64,000 nucleotides of DNA from UBA2040 sp963977135 (GTDB lineage: Bacteria > Bacteroidota > Bacteroidia > Flavobacteriales_D > Crocinitomicaceae). Location of the stretch: assembly GCA_963977135.1 (NCBI GenBank), contig CAXBNN010000006.1, positions 98,933-162,932 on the forward strand, in the 5' to 3' direction. Under the pieces are notes generated by a model, which saw nothing but the letters and a program-made list of their open reading frames with translations, had not been told where the DNA came from and did no database searches. Each line of letters opens with the position of its first letter. Positions within the stretch are counted from its first letter, which is position 1. Positions 16,760 to 26,160 of this stretch are shown here, piece by piece. A program made the position numbers and the translations under genes.

Positions 16760-18796
16760 TTACTGAATCATGATTTTCTTCGTTTCAAATGTCATTCCAT
16801 TTGATTCTATGACAGCGAAGTAAATTCCAGGAACTGCGTTTACTTCCATTTCAACTAGATCCGTATTAATCGTTCTCGAAGAAATTACTTTCCCCATATT
16901 ATCGATAATTCGAATATTCCCAGAAACTACTTCGGTAAATTTGAAATTAAACATACCATTGCTAGGGTTTGGATATACTGCATAAGAAAGTTCTTTTTCT
17001 TCGAGTCCTAATTGATTTGTGTTTATCCGGTAAACAGCATTTGTATTTTTATCTACAAACCAAATTCTACCATCTGGGCCAATTTTAATTCCTTGAACAC
17101 TTGTTTTTCCTGTGGTAATTCGTCCTAATTCAACAGCGGGCATACTTGAAATATCGTAAATGATGATATCTCCTGATTCATATTCACTTACAATCAAACG
17201 ATTGTCTATTATATCAATTCCTGCTGGTTTAGAAAGTCCAACTGCAACATTTTCATAAGTATAACCTGTAAACCGCTTGTATTCTTGTATCGGTTCATTC
17301 ATTGGATATGATGGTGTACCACCTTCAGCTCCAGACGTAATATCCATTCTGAATACTTTATTGTTTCCGTGATCAACTGCGTACAACCATTTTTTGGCTT
17401 GATCCAATATTAAGTGACTTACAACAACGTTATTTGGATCTTTCTCTACTGTAACATCAGAATAACGATGAACTATTCCATCTGAATGGTCATCTGCTCC
17501 CGGGCCATGATCTTCACCGAAATCGTAACGAACGATATCTTTGTTGTAACCATCGAACACCCAAAACACGTTATCTTCTTCGGCCGCTATTCCTTGGCAA
17601 TATGGACTCAAATGTAACATATCGAGGTGACTACCATTTCCACCTGAAGGCTGCGCATAAATGCTCATATTGCTTGACCACAATGCCGGTCCTGTAAAAG
17701 CATTTCCACCGTTGTGATTTGCATCATAAACGCCTGGTGCTGATCCCCAATTTCCGTTTTGGCTGAACGCCAACCCTGTAGTTAAGGACATAAAATGCCA
17801 CGCATTCCCATCTGTTTTCTTAACTGAAGTTTGATTAGTCGCACCTGCATTGAAAACAGTAACGGTACTACTGCCTGAGTTTTCCGTTCCTTTATTAATT
17901 ACCCATAATTCCATATTGGATAACACAGGATGGAAATCCAAGTCAGTAGGATTAGCCACCAAATTTGATGGACCTACGATTTCATCTACTGTAAAAGTTG
18001 AATTAATATAACCATCAATATAATTTGGCGTTCCAGGACCTGCTTCTGTTTGAACAGTCAACGTATCATTTGAGGTTTTTTGGTCAAGGTTAGAACCATT
18101 CAATTGGTCGGCCCAAATTTTAATTGTATAAACACCATTCGTCGAAATTGAAAGTGGAGTACTGTGCACTATTTCATCGTGTTCAAAAGGCAATAGATTC
18201 GCTCCTGTGATAGTATGAACAACGGGACTTCCTCCATTTACAGAGTAGTTCAAGTTATAAGATGTTATAGTGGTTGTTCCGTTATTAAAAACCCTCGCCT
18301 CCATTGGATAGCTTCCTGTACTAACATAACTATAAACGCTTGAATTAAATACAGACAAGTCATAAGGCAATGGCTCTTGAGCTGTGAAAGTATACGTTCC
18401 ACCAAGTCCTATTCCTGAAAAAGATTCGACTAGGTAACCATTTACTTCTACATCAAAAAGAAACCCACCGTCTCCCCAATCATCGGCATAAAAAATATCA
18501 TATTGAACGCCAGTAGTAAGACAAATAGGACTAGAAGAAAGCTGTACATTATTACCATATCCTCCAGGCGTTTGTGCTTGCAAGCCAGCTCCACCGCAAC
18601 CTACGGCAGTATTACCGCCGGACAACAATGTTCCTTGGCCACATGCATTTCCTTGGGGAACCAATTCCCAATAACCTTCGTAACCATAGTCATCTGTAGA
18701 AATTTTAATTACTACTTCCGACTCTGTTGCAGAACATTGACCAAATGTTATGAAGCTTAAAAAAGATACTATTAAGACTAGAAAAATGTTTTTCAT
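16760..18796 (-). CDS. Secreted T9SS cargo protein with NHL/beta-propeller-like region
   Basis: 678 residues. Signal peptide 1-19 (ends 'FITFGQ'). The N-terminal part is rich in Gly, Ser and aromatic residues and resembles surface 'Cys-rich/GxxW' modules. The middle and C-terminal half (about 380-590) has repeating 'KWLYAVDHGNNKVFRMD', 'PAGIDIIDNRLIVSEYESGDIIIYD', 'IKIGPDGRIWFVDKNTNAVYRI', typical of NHL or SMP-30 propellers. Residues about 605-678 are a type A T9SS sorting domain (YPNPSNG...). It would be exported by Sec and then to the surface by T9SS. Function unknown. Confidence 0.85.
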   Translation of the reverse strand: MKNIFLVLIVSFLSFITFGQCSATESEVVIKISTDDYGYEGYWELVPQGNACGQGTLLSGGNTAVGCGGAGLQAQTPGGYGNNVQLSSSPICLTTGVQYDIFYADDWGDGGFLFDVEVNGYLVESFSGIGLGGTYTFTAQEPLPYDLSVFNSSVYSYVSTGSYPMEARVFNNGTTTITSYNLNYSVNGGSPVVHTITGANLLPFEHDEIVHSTPLSISTNGVYTIKIWADQLNGSNLDQKTSNDTLTVQTEAGPGTPNYIDGYINSTFTVDEIVGPSNLVANPTDLDFHPVLSNMELWVINKGTENSGSSTVTVFNAGATNQTSVKKTDGNAWHFMSLTTGLAFSQNGNWGSAPGVYDANHNGGNAFTGPALWSSNMSIYAQPSGGNGSHLDMLHLSPYCQGIAAEEDNVFWVFDGYNKDIVRYDFGEDHGPGADDHSDGIVHRYSDVTVEKDPNNVVVSHLILDQAKKWLYAVDHGNNKVFRMDITSGAEGGTPSYPMNEPIQEYKRFTGYTYENVAVGLSKPAGIDIIDNRLIVSEYESGDIIIYDISSMPAVELGRITTGKTSVQGIKIGPDGRIWFVDKNTNAVYRINTNQLGLEEKELSYAVYPNPSNGMFNFKFTEVVSGNIRIIDNMGKVISSRTINTDLVEMEVNAVPGIYFAVIESNGMTFETKKIMIQ

Positions 18797-18878
18797 GATA
18801 TACAGTTTTCTTGAAGATAAACCAAATCATTCCCATTTCCCAGTTATCCTTCGGAAATTAAAAAATACTATTGTACTC

Positions 18879-19175
18879 CTAGTTGTCCTCAAAAAACTTC
18901 AACCGCTCCTTTGCCTTTGCCAATGCCACTTGCAAGGAATCAACTCGTTTCAGCAAATGAATAATAGTATCTATTCCTTCCAGATTTATCTCCAAATCTC
19001 TATTAAGCCTGAGTATTTTTTCTAAGTCGGTGAGTTTGTCTTCGGCTATGCATGGGCGTTCTTCAACGGTTACGAGTTCTATTAATCCGTATTCGTTCAG
19101 ACTTTGGAAAAAGGTCACTTCAATTTCGTAATGCGTGCAAAGCTGACTGATTTCTATGTAGTTGATTTCGCTCAT
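18879..19175 (-). CDS. cbpM: Chaperone modulator CbpM
   Basis: 98 residues. An N-terminal MerR-like helix-turn-helix ('ISQLCTHYEIEVTFFQSLNEYGLIEL') is followed by a dimerising helix, as in CbpM, which binds the J domain of CbpA and blocks its action with DnaK. Its start overlaps the stop of cbpA by 4 nt. It is the last gene of a five-gene operon. Confidence 0.88.
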   Translation of the reverse strand: MSEINYIEISQLCTHYEIEVTFFQSLNEYGLIELVTVEERPCIAEDKLTDLEKILRLNRDLEINLEGIDTIIHLLKRVDSLQVALAKAKERLKFFEDN

Positions 19176-20101
19176 GATTTTCTGATTTTAGAAAGTTCAA
19201 CAAACAATTCTTTTTCTTTATCGGTGAGTTTGGTTGGTAGAACGACATTGTAGGTAATAAACAAATCACCAAACTGACCGTCTTTTTTGTAAACAGGAAA
19301 TCCTTTTCCTTTGAGCTTCACTTTGGTTCCCATTTGGGTTTCTGGTGCAACTTTCAGTTTTACTTTTCCATCGAAAGTATCTACTTCCAAATCGCCACCG
19401 AGCAATGCGGTGTACAAATCCAAATCTACATCGCTGTACAAATTCGCATTGTCCAATTTGAATTTCGTGCTGTTGACAATAGTGAACTGAATCAGCAAAT
19501 CACCTTTTGGTCCACCATTGGCTCCTTCTCCACCCTGACCTTTGATGCGAATGACTTGTCCATCTTTCACACCTGCGGGAATGGTTAAACGAATGTTCTT
19601 CCCGTTGACCGTGAGCGTGCGTTTGTGCGTTTCGTAAACATCGTGAATGTCAAGTTGCAGTTCGGCGTTGTAATCTTGTCCTTTGAACGAGCGCGTTTGT
19701 CCGCCACCTGCTCCACCGCGACCAAACATGGATTCGAAGAAGTCGGAATAATCTGCTCCTTGTCCACCTCCGCCAAAACCTTGCTGACCACCAAAACCTT
19801 GCTGACCAGCGCCAGAACTTTGGTATTCGCGTTGGTATTGTTGCTGTTGTGCGCGTTGTTTTTCTATTTCCTCGGCGTGTTTCCAGTCTTTGCCGTACTT
19901 GTCGTATTTCTTGCGATTTTCGGCATTGCTGAGCACTTCATTGGCTTCGTTAATTTCCTTGAATTTCTTTTCCGAAGTCTTATCGTTTGGGTTCACGTCC
20001 GGATGGTATTTGCGCGCCAATTTTCGGTACGCCTTTTTAATTTCCGCTTCCGTCGCGGTTTTCGCAACGCCCATTACTTTGTAATAATCAATTGCTTCCA
20101 T
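19172..20101 (-). CDS. cbpA: DnaJ-family co-chaperone CbpA
   Basis: 309 residues. J domain 1-65 with H33-P-D35, the loop that stimulates DnaK. A Gly/Phe/Gln-rich linker (about 85-140) follows, then two C-terminal peptide-binding domains (about 145-300). The DnaJ zinc-finger cysteines are absent, which identifies CbpA rather than DnaJ. The gene overlaps cbpM downstream (4 nt) and the ABC ATPase gene upstream (14 nt), so it is translated with transporter genes, which is unusual. Confidence 0.92.
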   Translation of the reverse strand: MEAIDYYKVMGVAKTATEAEIKKAYRKLARKYHPDVNPNDKTSEKKFKEINEANEVLSNAENRKKYDKYGKDWKHAEEIEKQRAQQQQYQREYQSSGAGQQGFGGQQGFGGGGQGADYSDFFESMFGRGGAGGGQTRSFKGQDYNAELQLDIHDVYETHKRTLTVNGKNIRLTIPAGVKDGQVIRIKGQGGEGANGGPKGDLLIQFTIVNSTKFKLDNANLYSDVDLDLYTALLGGDLEVDTFDGKVKLKVAPETQMGTKVKLKGKGFPVYKKDGQFGDLFITYNVVLPTKLTDKEKELFVELSKIRKS

Positions 20102-20804
20102 TCGTTGTTTCTACTTTTTGTTTTCCTAAGTTAATTATTTTACCGTCTTCCATTTCTATTGTTCGGTGGGTTTTGCTCGCAAAATCATTGTCATGCGTAA
20201 CGATAAGCAAGGATTGATTGTACACTTCGGCTAGTTCTTTGAAAATTTCAAAAACGATTTCCCCATTTTTCACATCTAAATTACCCGTTGGTTCATCGCC
20301 CATGATGATAATTGGGTCGTTGATCAATGCTCTTGCAATGGCAACACGTTGTTTTTGTCCACCGCTGATTTGATTTGCACCTTTCAATGCTTGATCTTGA
20401 ATACCAAGAATTTTTAGTTTTTCGTAAGCACGGTGTTCGATTTCTTTTTCGCTGTATTTTCCCAATTTAATGCCAGGCAACATAACATTTTTCAAAACCG
20501 AGAATTCGTTCAACAAGTAATGAAACTGGAAAACGAAACCAATTTTTTCGTTTCTAATGCGCGCTAAATCCTCATCTTTTTTACCAATCATACTCACACC
20601 ATCGATCAATAAATCGCCTTCAAAAGAAGTATCCATAGTAGAAAGAATGTAGAGTAAAGTAGATTTTCCGCAACCCGATTTACCAATAACAGATACAAAA
20701 TCCCCACGGTCGATAGAAAAACTTATATCCTTCAATATCTTAATCGTCACTGGATCATGAAAGTATTTGGTGACGTTAATAGCTTCTAGTACTTTATTGC
20801 TCAT
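20088..20804 (-). CDS. ABC transporter ATP-binding protein (LolD/MacB-type)
   Basis: 238 residues. Walker A G41-KSGCGKST, signature 'ISGGQKQRVAIARAL', Walker B 'IIMGDEP', H-loop 'VTHD'. Similar to LolD and the ATPase part of MacB. Together with the FtsX-type permease upstream (1 nt gap) and the HlyD-type adaptor it should form an inner-membrane export or extraction complex. Confidence 0.9.
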   Translation of the reverse strand: MSNKVLEAINVTKYFHDPVTIKILKDISFSIDRGDFVSVIGKSGCGKSTLLYILSTMDTSFEGDLLIDGVSMIGKKDEDLARIRNEKIGFVFQFHYLLNEFSVLKNVMLPGIKLGKYSEKEIEHRAYEKLKILGIQDQALKGANQISGGQKQRVAIARALINDPIIIMGDEPTGNLDVKNGEIVFEIFKELAEVYNQSLLIVTHDNDFASKTHRTIEMEDGKIINLGKQKVETTNGSN

Positions 20805-20805
20805 T

Positions 20806-22065
20806 TTATTTTCCTCTAATTATGTCAACAGGGTCAATTTTACTCGCTTTACGCGAAGGGAAATAGCCTGCCAAATAGGTTGTGATGATGGAGAAAATTC
20901 CGCCGATTACATAAAACATCGGATTGTAACTAACCGGATAGGTTTTGACGGTTGGTAAGGCTTCCGTGTTAAAAGGAATATAACTTATCACAACCGACAA
21001 GCCGAAACCAAAGAATAAGCCCACGAGTCCACCAACAAGACCAATTGTCAAAGCAATGGTGATAAAAATTCGATTGACATCTTTCCCTGAAAATCCCGTC
21101 GCTTTCAATATAGCGATGGTATCCATTTTCTCGTAGATCATCATGTTCAGAATGTTGTAAATCCCAAATCCAGCAACGATTAACAAAGTCACCCCAACCG
21201 CATAGGAAATCAAAGTTCGGATGGAACTACCGGTTTCAAATTGAGAATTCGCCGTTTGAATATCAATAGCCTGACATTCGAAAATTGAGCCATACTCTTT
21301 TGCAATTTCTGGAGCTTGCGCCATATCGTTCAACTTGATTTGAATATCGGTAACGTATGAATTGGGTTTCCCCATAATTTTCTGAGCCGTATTGATGGAG
21401 CTGTAACTTTGCACTTTATCTAGCTCCAATATCCCAGATTGAAATAGGCCAACGACTTTTAAAGGAAAAGTACCACCATTCATCGTTGAAATTTGAATGA
21501 CATCACCAACACGGGCGAGCATGTTTTTAGCTGCGCCAACACCGAGAATGATGCTGTTGGGTACATTTTTCAAATCGACGGCGCGACCTTCTACCACGTA
21601 ATCTTCAAAAGTGAAAAGTCGGCTTTCTTCGTCAACATCTATACCGTTGATCATTCCTGTGAGTCCTACTCCACCAACATTGTAAAAAATATTTACCGCC
21701 ATTTTCGGGGCAATTCCTTTTACTCTTTTGTCTTTTCTCAGTGCATTTATAACTGCTAAACTATTGTGAATTTGCAGCTGTTCCGTTTTCGGTTTTATGG
21801 AACGAATCATGTTGTAATCGTTCCCGTATTCCTTTGAATTTTCAATGGGTTGCACCTTGGAAGGCAAAACTTCATTGTACAAACGAATGTGTGGTGTACG
21901 GTTGAGGATTAAGTTGTCGAGCAGTTCGTTCAATCCACCCATGAAACTGAGCAGCGTAATGAACATTGTGATACTAAACGTAACGCCGACCGCTGCGATC
22001 AACGTTTGTTTGTACCTCGCCCAAAGTAGTGACCATGAAATCTCATAAATTATTTTGAATTTCAT
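20806..22065 (-). CDS. ABC transporter permease, FtsX/LolC-type
   Basis: 419 residues. One N-terminal membrane helix (about 18-42), a large periplasmic domain (about 45-290), then three membrane helices (about 290-312, 335-360, 385-405), the layout of MacB/LolC/LolE permeases. C-terminal 'SRKASKIDPVDIIRGK' is the usual end. Overlaps the adaptor gene by 4 nt. Substrate not predictable: lipoprotein, peptide or drug. Confidence 0.9.
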   Translation of the reverse strand: MKFKIIYEISWSLLWARYKQTLIAAVGVTFSITMFITLLSFMGGLNELLDNLILNRTPHIRLYNEVLPSKVQPIENSKEYGNDYNMIRSIKPKTEQLQIHNSLAVINALRKDKRVKGIAPKMAVNIFYNVGGVGLTGMINGIDVDEESRLFTFEDYVVEGRAVDLKNVPNSIILGVGAAKNMLARVGDVIQISTMNGGTFPLKVVGLFQSGILELDKVQSYSSINTAQKIMGKPNSYVTDIQIKLNDMAQAPEIAKEYGSIFECQAIDIQTANSQFETGSSIRTLISYAVGVTLLIVAGFGIYNILNMMIYEKMDTIAILKATGFSGKDVNRIFITIALTIGLVGGLVGLFFGFGLSVVISYIPFNTEALPTVKTYPVSYNPMFYVIGGIFSIITTYLAGYFPSRKASKIDPVDIIRGK

Positions 22066-23141
22066 TTCGCTTCTTTTACGATTTCGTCAGTTGCTTTCAA
22101 TCCAGATAAGATTTCTACCATTTTGTAATCCATCAAACCAGTTGTTACTTTAACTTCTTTCCCTCCTTTTAGAAGAACTTTGTTGTCGTCTTGCAAGTAT
22201 TCTCGTGGAATTAGCAGAGCATCTTTTTTCGTTTGAATAACGATACTTGCCTCAAAAGAAACGTTTGGAAACAGCCTTTCTGGCCGCTTCGTAAATTCCG
22301 CTTCAACTTCAAACGTTCTCGTCATGGTGTTCATCAGCGGATAGATTTTAGTAATATTCGCCTCGTACACTTTGCTTTTGTCACTGTTTAGCGTAACCAT
22401 GGTCTTTTGTCCCAAAATGAGTTTATCGATATCGTATTCATCGACTTGCATCTTGAGAACGTATTTGTCCTTTTCTCCTAGAACGGCAATTGGTGTTTGC
22501 GGTGATACCAACTCTCCAACTTCTACATTCAAGGAGTAAACTTCGCCGTCGACCATACTTTTTAAGGTGAAATCACTGGCAGAGCTTGTCATGATGCGCA
22601 GGTTATTCTTCGCTTGTTGAGAGTTTAGATCCAACTGTCGCTTTAAATCAGAGTAGTTTGTTTTCGCGGCTGAATAGTTCAATTTCGAGTTTTCGTAGGC
22701 GAATGTTGCGCTTTCTAGCTCTATTTTGCTATTCAAATTTTTAGCCGCCAATTGTTTTTGTCTGTCCCATTGCAAAGAATCATTTTTCATCTTGAACCGC
22801 GCCAAATCTATCGCCTGAATCGCTTCGCGCAATTTTCCTTGGTTGGCATTGATGTCAGAAAAATTAGCCATCAATTGTGCATTGTCTTTGTTCAATTGCT
22901 GTGCAATATTGGAAATCGAAAGCACTGGGCTGCCATTCATCACCGCATCACCTTCCGAAGCATATATTTTATTGACGATACCGCTCGCTGTCGCAAAAGC
23001 CGTATATTGATTTTTACTTTCCACATTCCCAGAAGCGTAAACAGATTCAGTAATATTCTGTTTCACAGGAAGAATACCTTTTTCTTTTTCTCCACAAGAA
23101 AATAGCAACAAGGCACTTACGATAATAGCAAATGATTTCAT
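22062..23141 (-). CDS. HlyD-family periplasmic adaptor, lipoprotein
   Basis: 359 residues. Lipoprotein signal (LLLFSC, Cys16). Then a lipoyl half ('SGNVESKNQYTAFATASGIVNKIYASEGDAV'), a long coiled coil (about 75-175), the second lipoyl half ('MVDGEVYSLNVEVGELVSPQTPIAVLG'), and a beta-barrel/membrane-proximal part. MacA-like. First gene of the operon that continues through permease, ATPase, cbpA and cbpM. No outer-membrane TolC homologue is nearby. Confidence 0.88.
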   Translation of the reverse strand: MKSFAIIVSALLLFSCGEKEKGILPVKQNITESVYASGNVESKNQYTAFATASGIVNKIYASEGDAVMNGSPVLSISNIAQQLNKDNAQLMANFSDINANQGKLREAIQAIDLARFKMKNDSLQWDRQKQLAAKNLNSKIELESATFAYENSKLNYSAAKTNYSDLKRQLDLNSQQAKNNLRIMTSSASDFTLKSMVDGEVYSLNVEVGELVSPQTPIAVLGEKDKYVLKMQVDEYDIDKLILGQKTMVTLNSDKSKVYEANITKIYPLMNTMTRTFEVEAEFTKRPERLFPNVSFEASIVIQTKKDALLIPREYLQDDNKVLLKGGKEVKVTTGLMDYKMVEILSGLKATDEIVKEAK

Positions 23142-23233
23142 ACTATAAAATTAACTATTAGCTACAGGAAAATTTATGACAAAAATCACTTTCCCAAACT
23201 ATTATCTTTTTTTAGGAAATGATAGAGATTGCC

Positions 23234-23348
23234 TTCGACTCCCTTTCTTGCCGACAAGCAGGCGCTCAGTCATCTTTCAAGCCTCAATCATCACACATAT
23301 ACTTTCCGCACACTGAGCGCCTGCCTGTCGGCAAGACAGGGAGTCGAA
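23234..23348. repeat. Long inverted repeat with nested hairpins
   Basis: Two 37-nt arms (23234-23270 and 23312-23348) are reverse complements with two mismatches, separated by 41 nt. Each arm contains the core CTGCCTGTCGGCAAGACAGG or a variant. Partial copies lie at about 8114-8212. It sits between divergent genes, so it is not simply a shared terminator. The rest of the gap 23142-23475 shows no gene; 'gcactctgcg' words at 23411-23443 resemble another dispersed repeat. Confidence 0.8.
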
Positions 23349-23475
23349 GTGTGCGTGTAAGACGGAACGCTGATTTGACAGGTTGAGCTGATTAACACGA
23401 ATATTCTTTGTGCACTCTGCGAAACTCTCAGCGCACTCTGCGGTTAATCCCATTCCTTTCGCTTACCTTGCACCC

Positions 23476-24663
23476 ATGAAAAAATCCGTAGCAATAATTG
23501 GAGGTGGTCCAGCAGGAATGATGTTAGCAGCATGTTTAGATTCATCTCTTTACGACGTTACGATTTACGAGAAAAACAAAAGCTTTGGTCGTAAGTTTTT
23601 GGTTGCAGGAAAAGGCGGTTTTAATGTCACCCACGGTGAAAATATAGGTGATTTCCTTCAACGCTATACACCAAACAATTTCTTAGAAACAGCCTTGCGA
23701 AATTTCAATAACGAAGATTTGCGAACTTGGCTGAAATCTATAGGAATTCCAACTTTTATAGGCAGTAGTCACCGAATTTATCCTGAAAAAGGAATTAAAC
23801 CCATTGAAGTTTTGAATCAAATCTTAGACGTTTTGACTACAAAAGGCATTCATTTTCAGCTTGACCAAGAATGGAAAGGGTGGGATCAGAACAACCAATT
23901 GATTTTTCAATCTGGAGATAAGGTGAATTCAGACATCGTCGCGTTTGCTTTGGGCGGCGGAAGTTGGAAAGTAACAGGATCAGATGGATCGTGGTTGACA
24001 ACATTCCAAGAAAAAGGAATAGAAACGAAAGATTTTGTGCCTGCCAATTGCGCTTACCAAATCGATTGGTCGAAAGAATTTCTGAAGAAAAATGCTGGTC
24101 AACCCTTAAAAAACATAGCTTTAACTTGTGCTGATAAGACCCAAAAAGGCGAATTAGTCATCACTGATTTTGGTTTGGAAGGAAATGCTATTTATGCTTT
24201 GAGTCCTCAGATTCAGAACGAATTGGATACAAATGGCAAAGCGCAAATCTACCTCGATTTAAAACCACCTTTGACAGTGGATAGAATCAAAGAGAAGTTG
24301 GAGAAATCGAAAATGAACACCACCGATTCCCTGGACAAAGAACTAAAACTCTCGCGCCCACAAATTGATTTGATTAAGACAAATGTTACCAAAGAAGAGT
24401 TTATCAATCCTTCACTTTTAGCAGCAGCAATCAAAGCTTTGCCATTAATAGTTTTAGCTGCCGCAGAATTAGACGAAGCCATTTCTACAACAGGTGGAAT
24501 TGCCTTGGATCAAATTGACGAAAACAATCAATTAAATAAACTTTCGAATCACTATTGTCTTGGCGAAATGTTGGATTGGAATGCCCCAACCGGCGGTTAT
24601 CTGCTGCAAGCTTGTTTCAGCATGGGTGCTCATTTAGCGAAGCATTTGAATGGTAAAAAATAA
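23476..24663 (+). CDS. NAD(P)/FAD-dependent oxidoreductase, BaiN/TIGR03862-type flavoprotein
   Basis: 395 residues from ATG 23476; an upstream GTG (23410) would add a segment without signal character that overlaps repeat sequence. N-terminal FAD fold 'VAIIGGGPAGMMLAA', then 'GRKFLVAGKGGFNVTHGE' and C-terminal 'GEMLDWNAPTGGYLLQACFSMGAHLA', typical of the BaiN/HI0933 family. It probably reduces a C=C bond or has a role in RNA or cofactor chemistry; the exact substrate is unknown. Confidence 0.88.
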   Translation: MKKSVAIIGGGPAGMMLAACLDSSLYDVTIYEKNKSFGRKFLVAGKGGFNVTHGENIGDFLQRYTPNNFLETALRNFNNEDLRTWLKSIGIPTFIGSSHRIYPEKGIKPIEVLNQILDVLTTKGIHFQLDQEWKGWDQNNQLIFQSGDKVNSDIVAFALGGGSWKVTGSDGSWLTTFQEKGIETKDFVPANCAYQIDWSKEFLKKNAGQPLKNIALTCADKTQKGELVITDFGLEGNAIYALSPQIQNELDTNGKAQIYLDLKPPLTVDRIKEKLEKSKMNTTDSLDKELKLSRPQIDLIKTNVTKEEFINPSLLAAAIKALPLIVLAAAELDEAISTTGGIALDQIDENNQLNKLSNHYCLGEMLDWNAPTGGYLLQACFSMGAHLAKHLNGKK

Positions 24664-24811
24664 AGCCAGTTTTTTGACTCAGGACTTGAGTATTCATGAC
24701 TTATGGACTTAAGGGCTTAAAATTCATAACCAATAAAAAATACTGTGTTCTTCGTGCCTCCTTTGCGCTCTTCGTGGTTTAAAAAATATTATCTTAGAAA
24801 AAACTAAAATC

Positions 24812-25294
24812 ATGAAATATTCTATCATCATCCTTATTTGGATAGCATTAACTGTCAGCTGTTCAGCTATAAAAAACAGCCAAGAAGCAGAAGTCAAAGA
24901 AAAAACAGAAAAATTCGGAACTATGGATTTGGGCGCATTTTCTATGAGTTTAAATGTGAAAGACTTAGCGGTTTCAAAAGCATTTTACGAGAATTTAGGT
25001 TTTCAAAAATTCGGTGGTGATGAAAAAATGAATTACCTCATCATGAAAAACGGAACAACGCTAATTGGTATATTTCAAGGAATGTTTGAAGGAAATATCC
25101 TGACTTTCAATCCGGGTTGGGATCATGAAGCCAAAAACATCGACAACTTCATGGACATTCGTAAAATTCAAGAAGTTCTGAAATCGAAATGGATAAAACT
25201 AGATTCCGAGGCAGATGCAAACACCAAAGGTCCGGCGAGTATAATTTTGAAAGACCCTGATGGGAATGTGATTTTATTGGATCAGCATAGATAA
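24812..25294 (+). CDS. VOC (glyoxalase-fold) lipoprotein
   Basis: 160 residues. Lipoprotein signal with Cys17 ('LTVSCSA'). One VOC domain follows: 'SMSLNVKDLAVSKAFYENLGFQKF', 'MKNGTTLIGIFQGMF', 'ILKDPDGNVILLDQ'. Such folds bind a metal and a small substrate; here it would sit in the envelope. Upstream (24744-24785) are 'cttcgtg' words of a repeat common in Bacteroidota intergenic regions. Confidence 0.85.
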   Translation: MKYSIIILIWIALTVSCSAIKNSQEAEVKEKTEKFGTMDLGAFSMSLNVKDLAVSKAFYENLGFQKFGGDEKMNYLIMKNGTTLIGIFQGMFEGNILTFNPGWDHEAKNIDNFMDIRKIQEVLKSKWIKLDSEADANTKGPASIILKDPDGNVILLDQHR

Positions 25295-25381
25295 TGGATT
25301 AGCGGATGGCGGATTGCGGATTGTTAAAATGAATTAATTCCTTCCCCTTTGGAGGGGGATTAAGAGGGAGGATTTTTAATT

Positions 25382-26098
25382 TCAATACTCAATCGAACTC
25401 CGAATCAAAACAACTTCCACTCGCCTATTCTTTTCAAAATCCACCTCAGTAAATTCTCGAACGAGCGGCTGAGAGTTGCTATGACCAAAAGTTGTAATTA
25501 TCGATTCCTCTACCCCATTTTCGACTAAAATATTCTTTATGGCAAGAGCTCGTTTTTCTGATAAAATCTGATCTGGTCGGCAGCAAACATGGCCGTGAAT
25601 TTCAATTTTGGTATACGTGTCGGCTTTTATTTTGGCAACCAACTCATCAACAACACCATAAGATTTCGGTAAAACAATATCCTGATTACCAACAAATTTT
25701 ATATCCAAATTGGATACTTCTCGAATCATTTTTCCTTCCATAGGCGAAAGGAATTTCACATCTACCCGCCTATTCATTTCATCACTTCCAAAATCTGAGG
25801 ACTCACCGTCGATAGAAATAGTAGCCCTCTTAAAAGTCGTTTTAGCCAAATCGGTTACTGATTCAGCTCGTCGCTCGGCTAACTTTTGATTGTATTCTAT
25901 GCTTCCAACTGTATCTGTGTATGCAAAGATTTGTATATCCTTTATTCCTTTCAAAGACTTTATTTTCTCAATATCGATGGAGTTTCCATTTGGCTTATCC
26001 GAATTGAAATCAAAATAAAAAGTTAGTGAATCAGGCTGAAATTGAGCGTTTACCAATAATAATCTGAAGAACAAAATGAGGAGTAATAGGTATTTCAT
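25382..26098 (-). CDS. Tandem OmpA-like domain protein
   Basis: 238 residues. Signal peptide 1-18. Two OmpA-C-like halves: about 26-118 ('FAYTDTVGSIEYNQKLAERRAESV...NRRVDVKF') and 130-235 ('IEIHGHVCCRPDQILSEKRALAIKNILVENGV...NRRVEVVL'). These bind peptidoglycan and anchor the envelope. There is no N-terminal beta-barrel, so it is a periplasmic linker protein. Confidence 0.85.
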   Translation of the reverse strand: MKYLLLLILFFRLLLVNAQFQPDSLTFYFDFNSDKPNGNSIDIEKIKSLKGIKDIQIFAYTDTVGSIEYNQKLAERRAESVTDLAKTTFKRATISIDGESSDFGSDEMNRRVDVKFLSPMEGKMIREVSNLDIKFVGNQDIVLPKSYGVVDELVAKIKADTYTKIEIHGHVCCRPDQILSEKRALAIKNILVENGVEESIITTFGHSNSQPLVREFTEVDFEKNRRVEVVLIRSSIEY

Positions 26099-26160
26099 TT
26101 CACAAGTGGATTTAATGTAAGAAACGGAACTTGGGTGAAAAGTTACATTTTAACTTTTCC

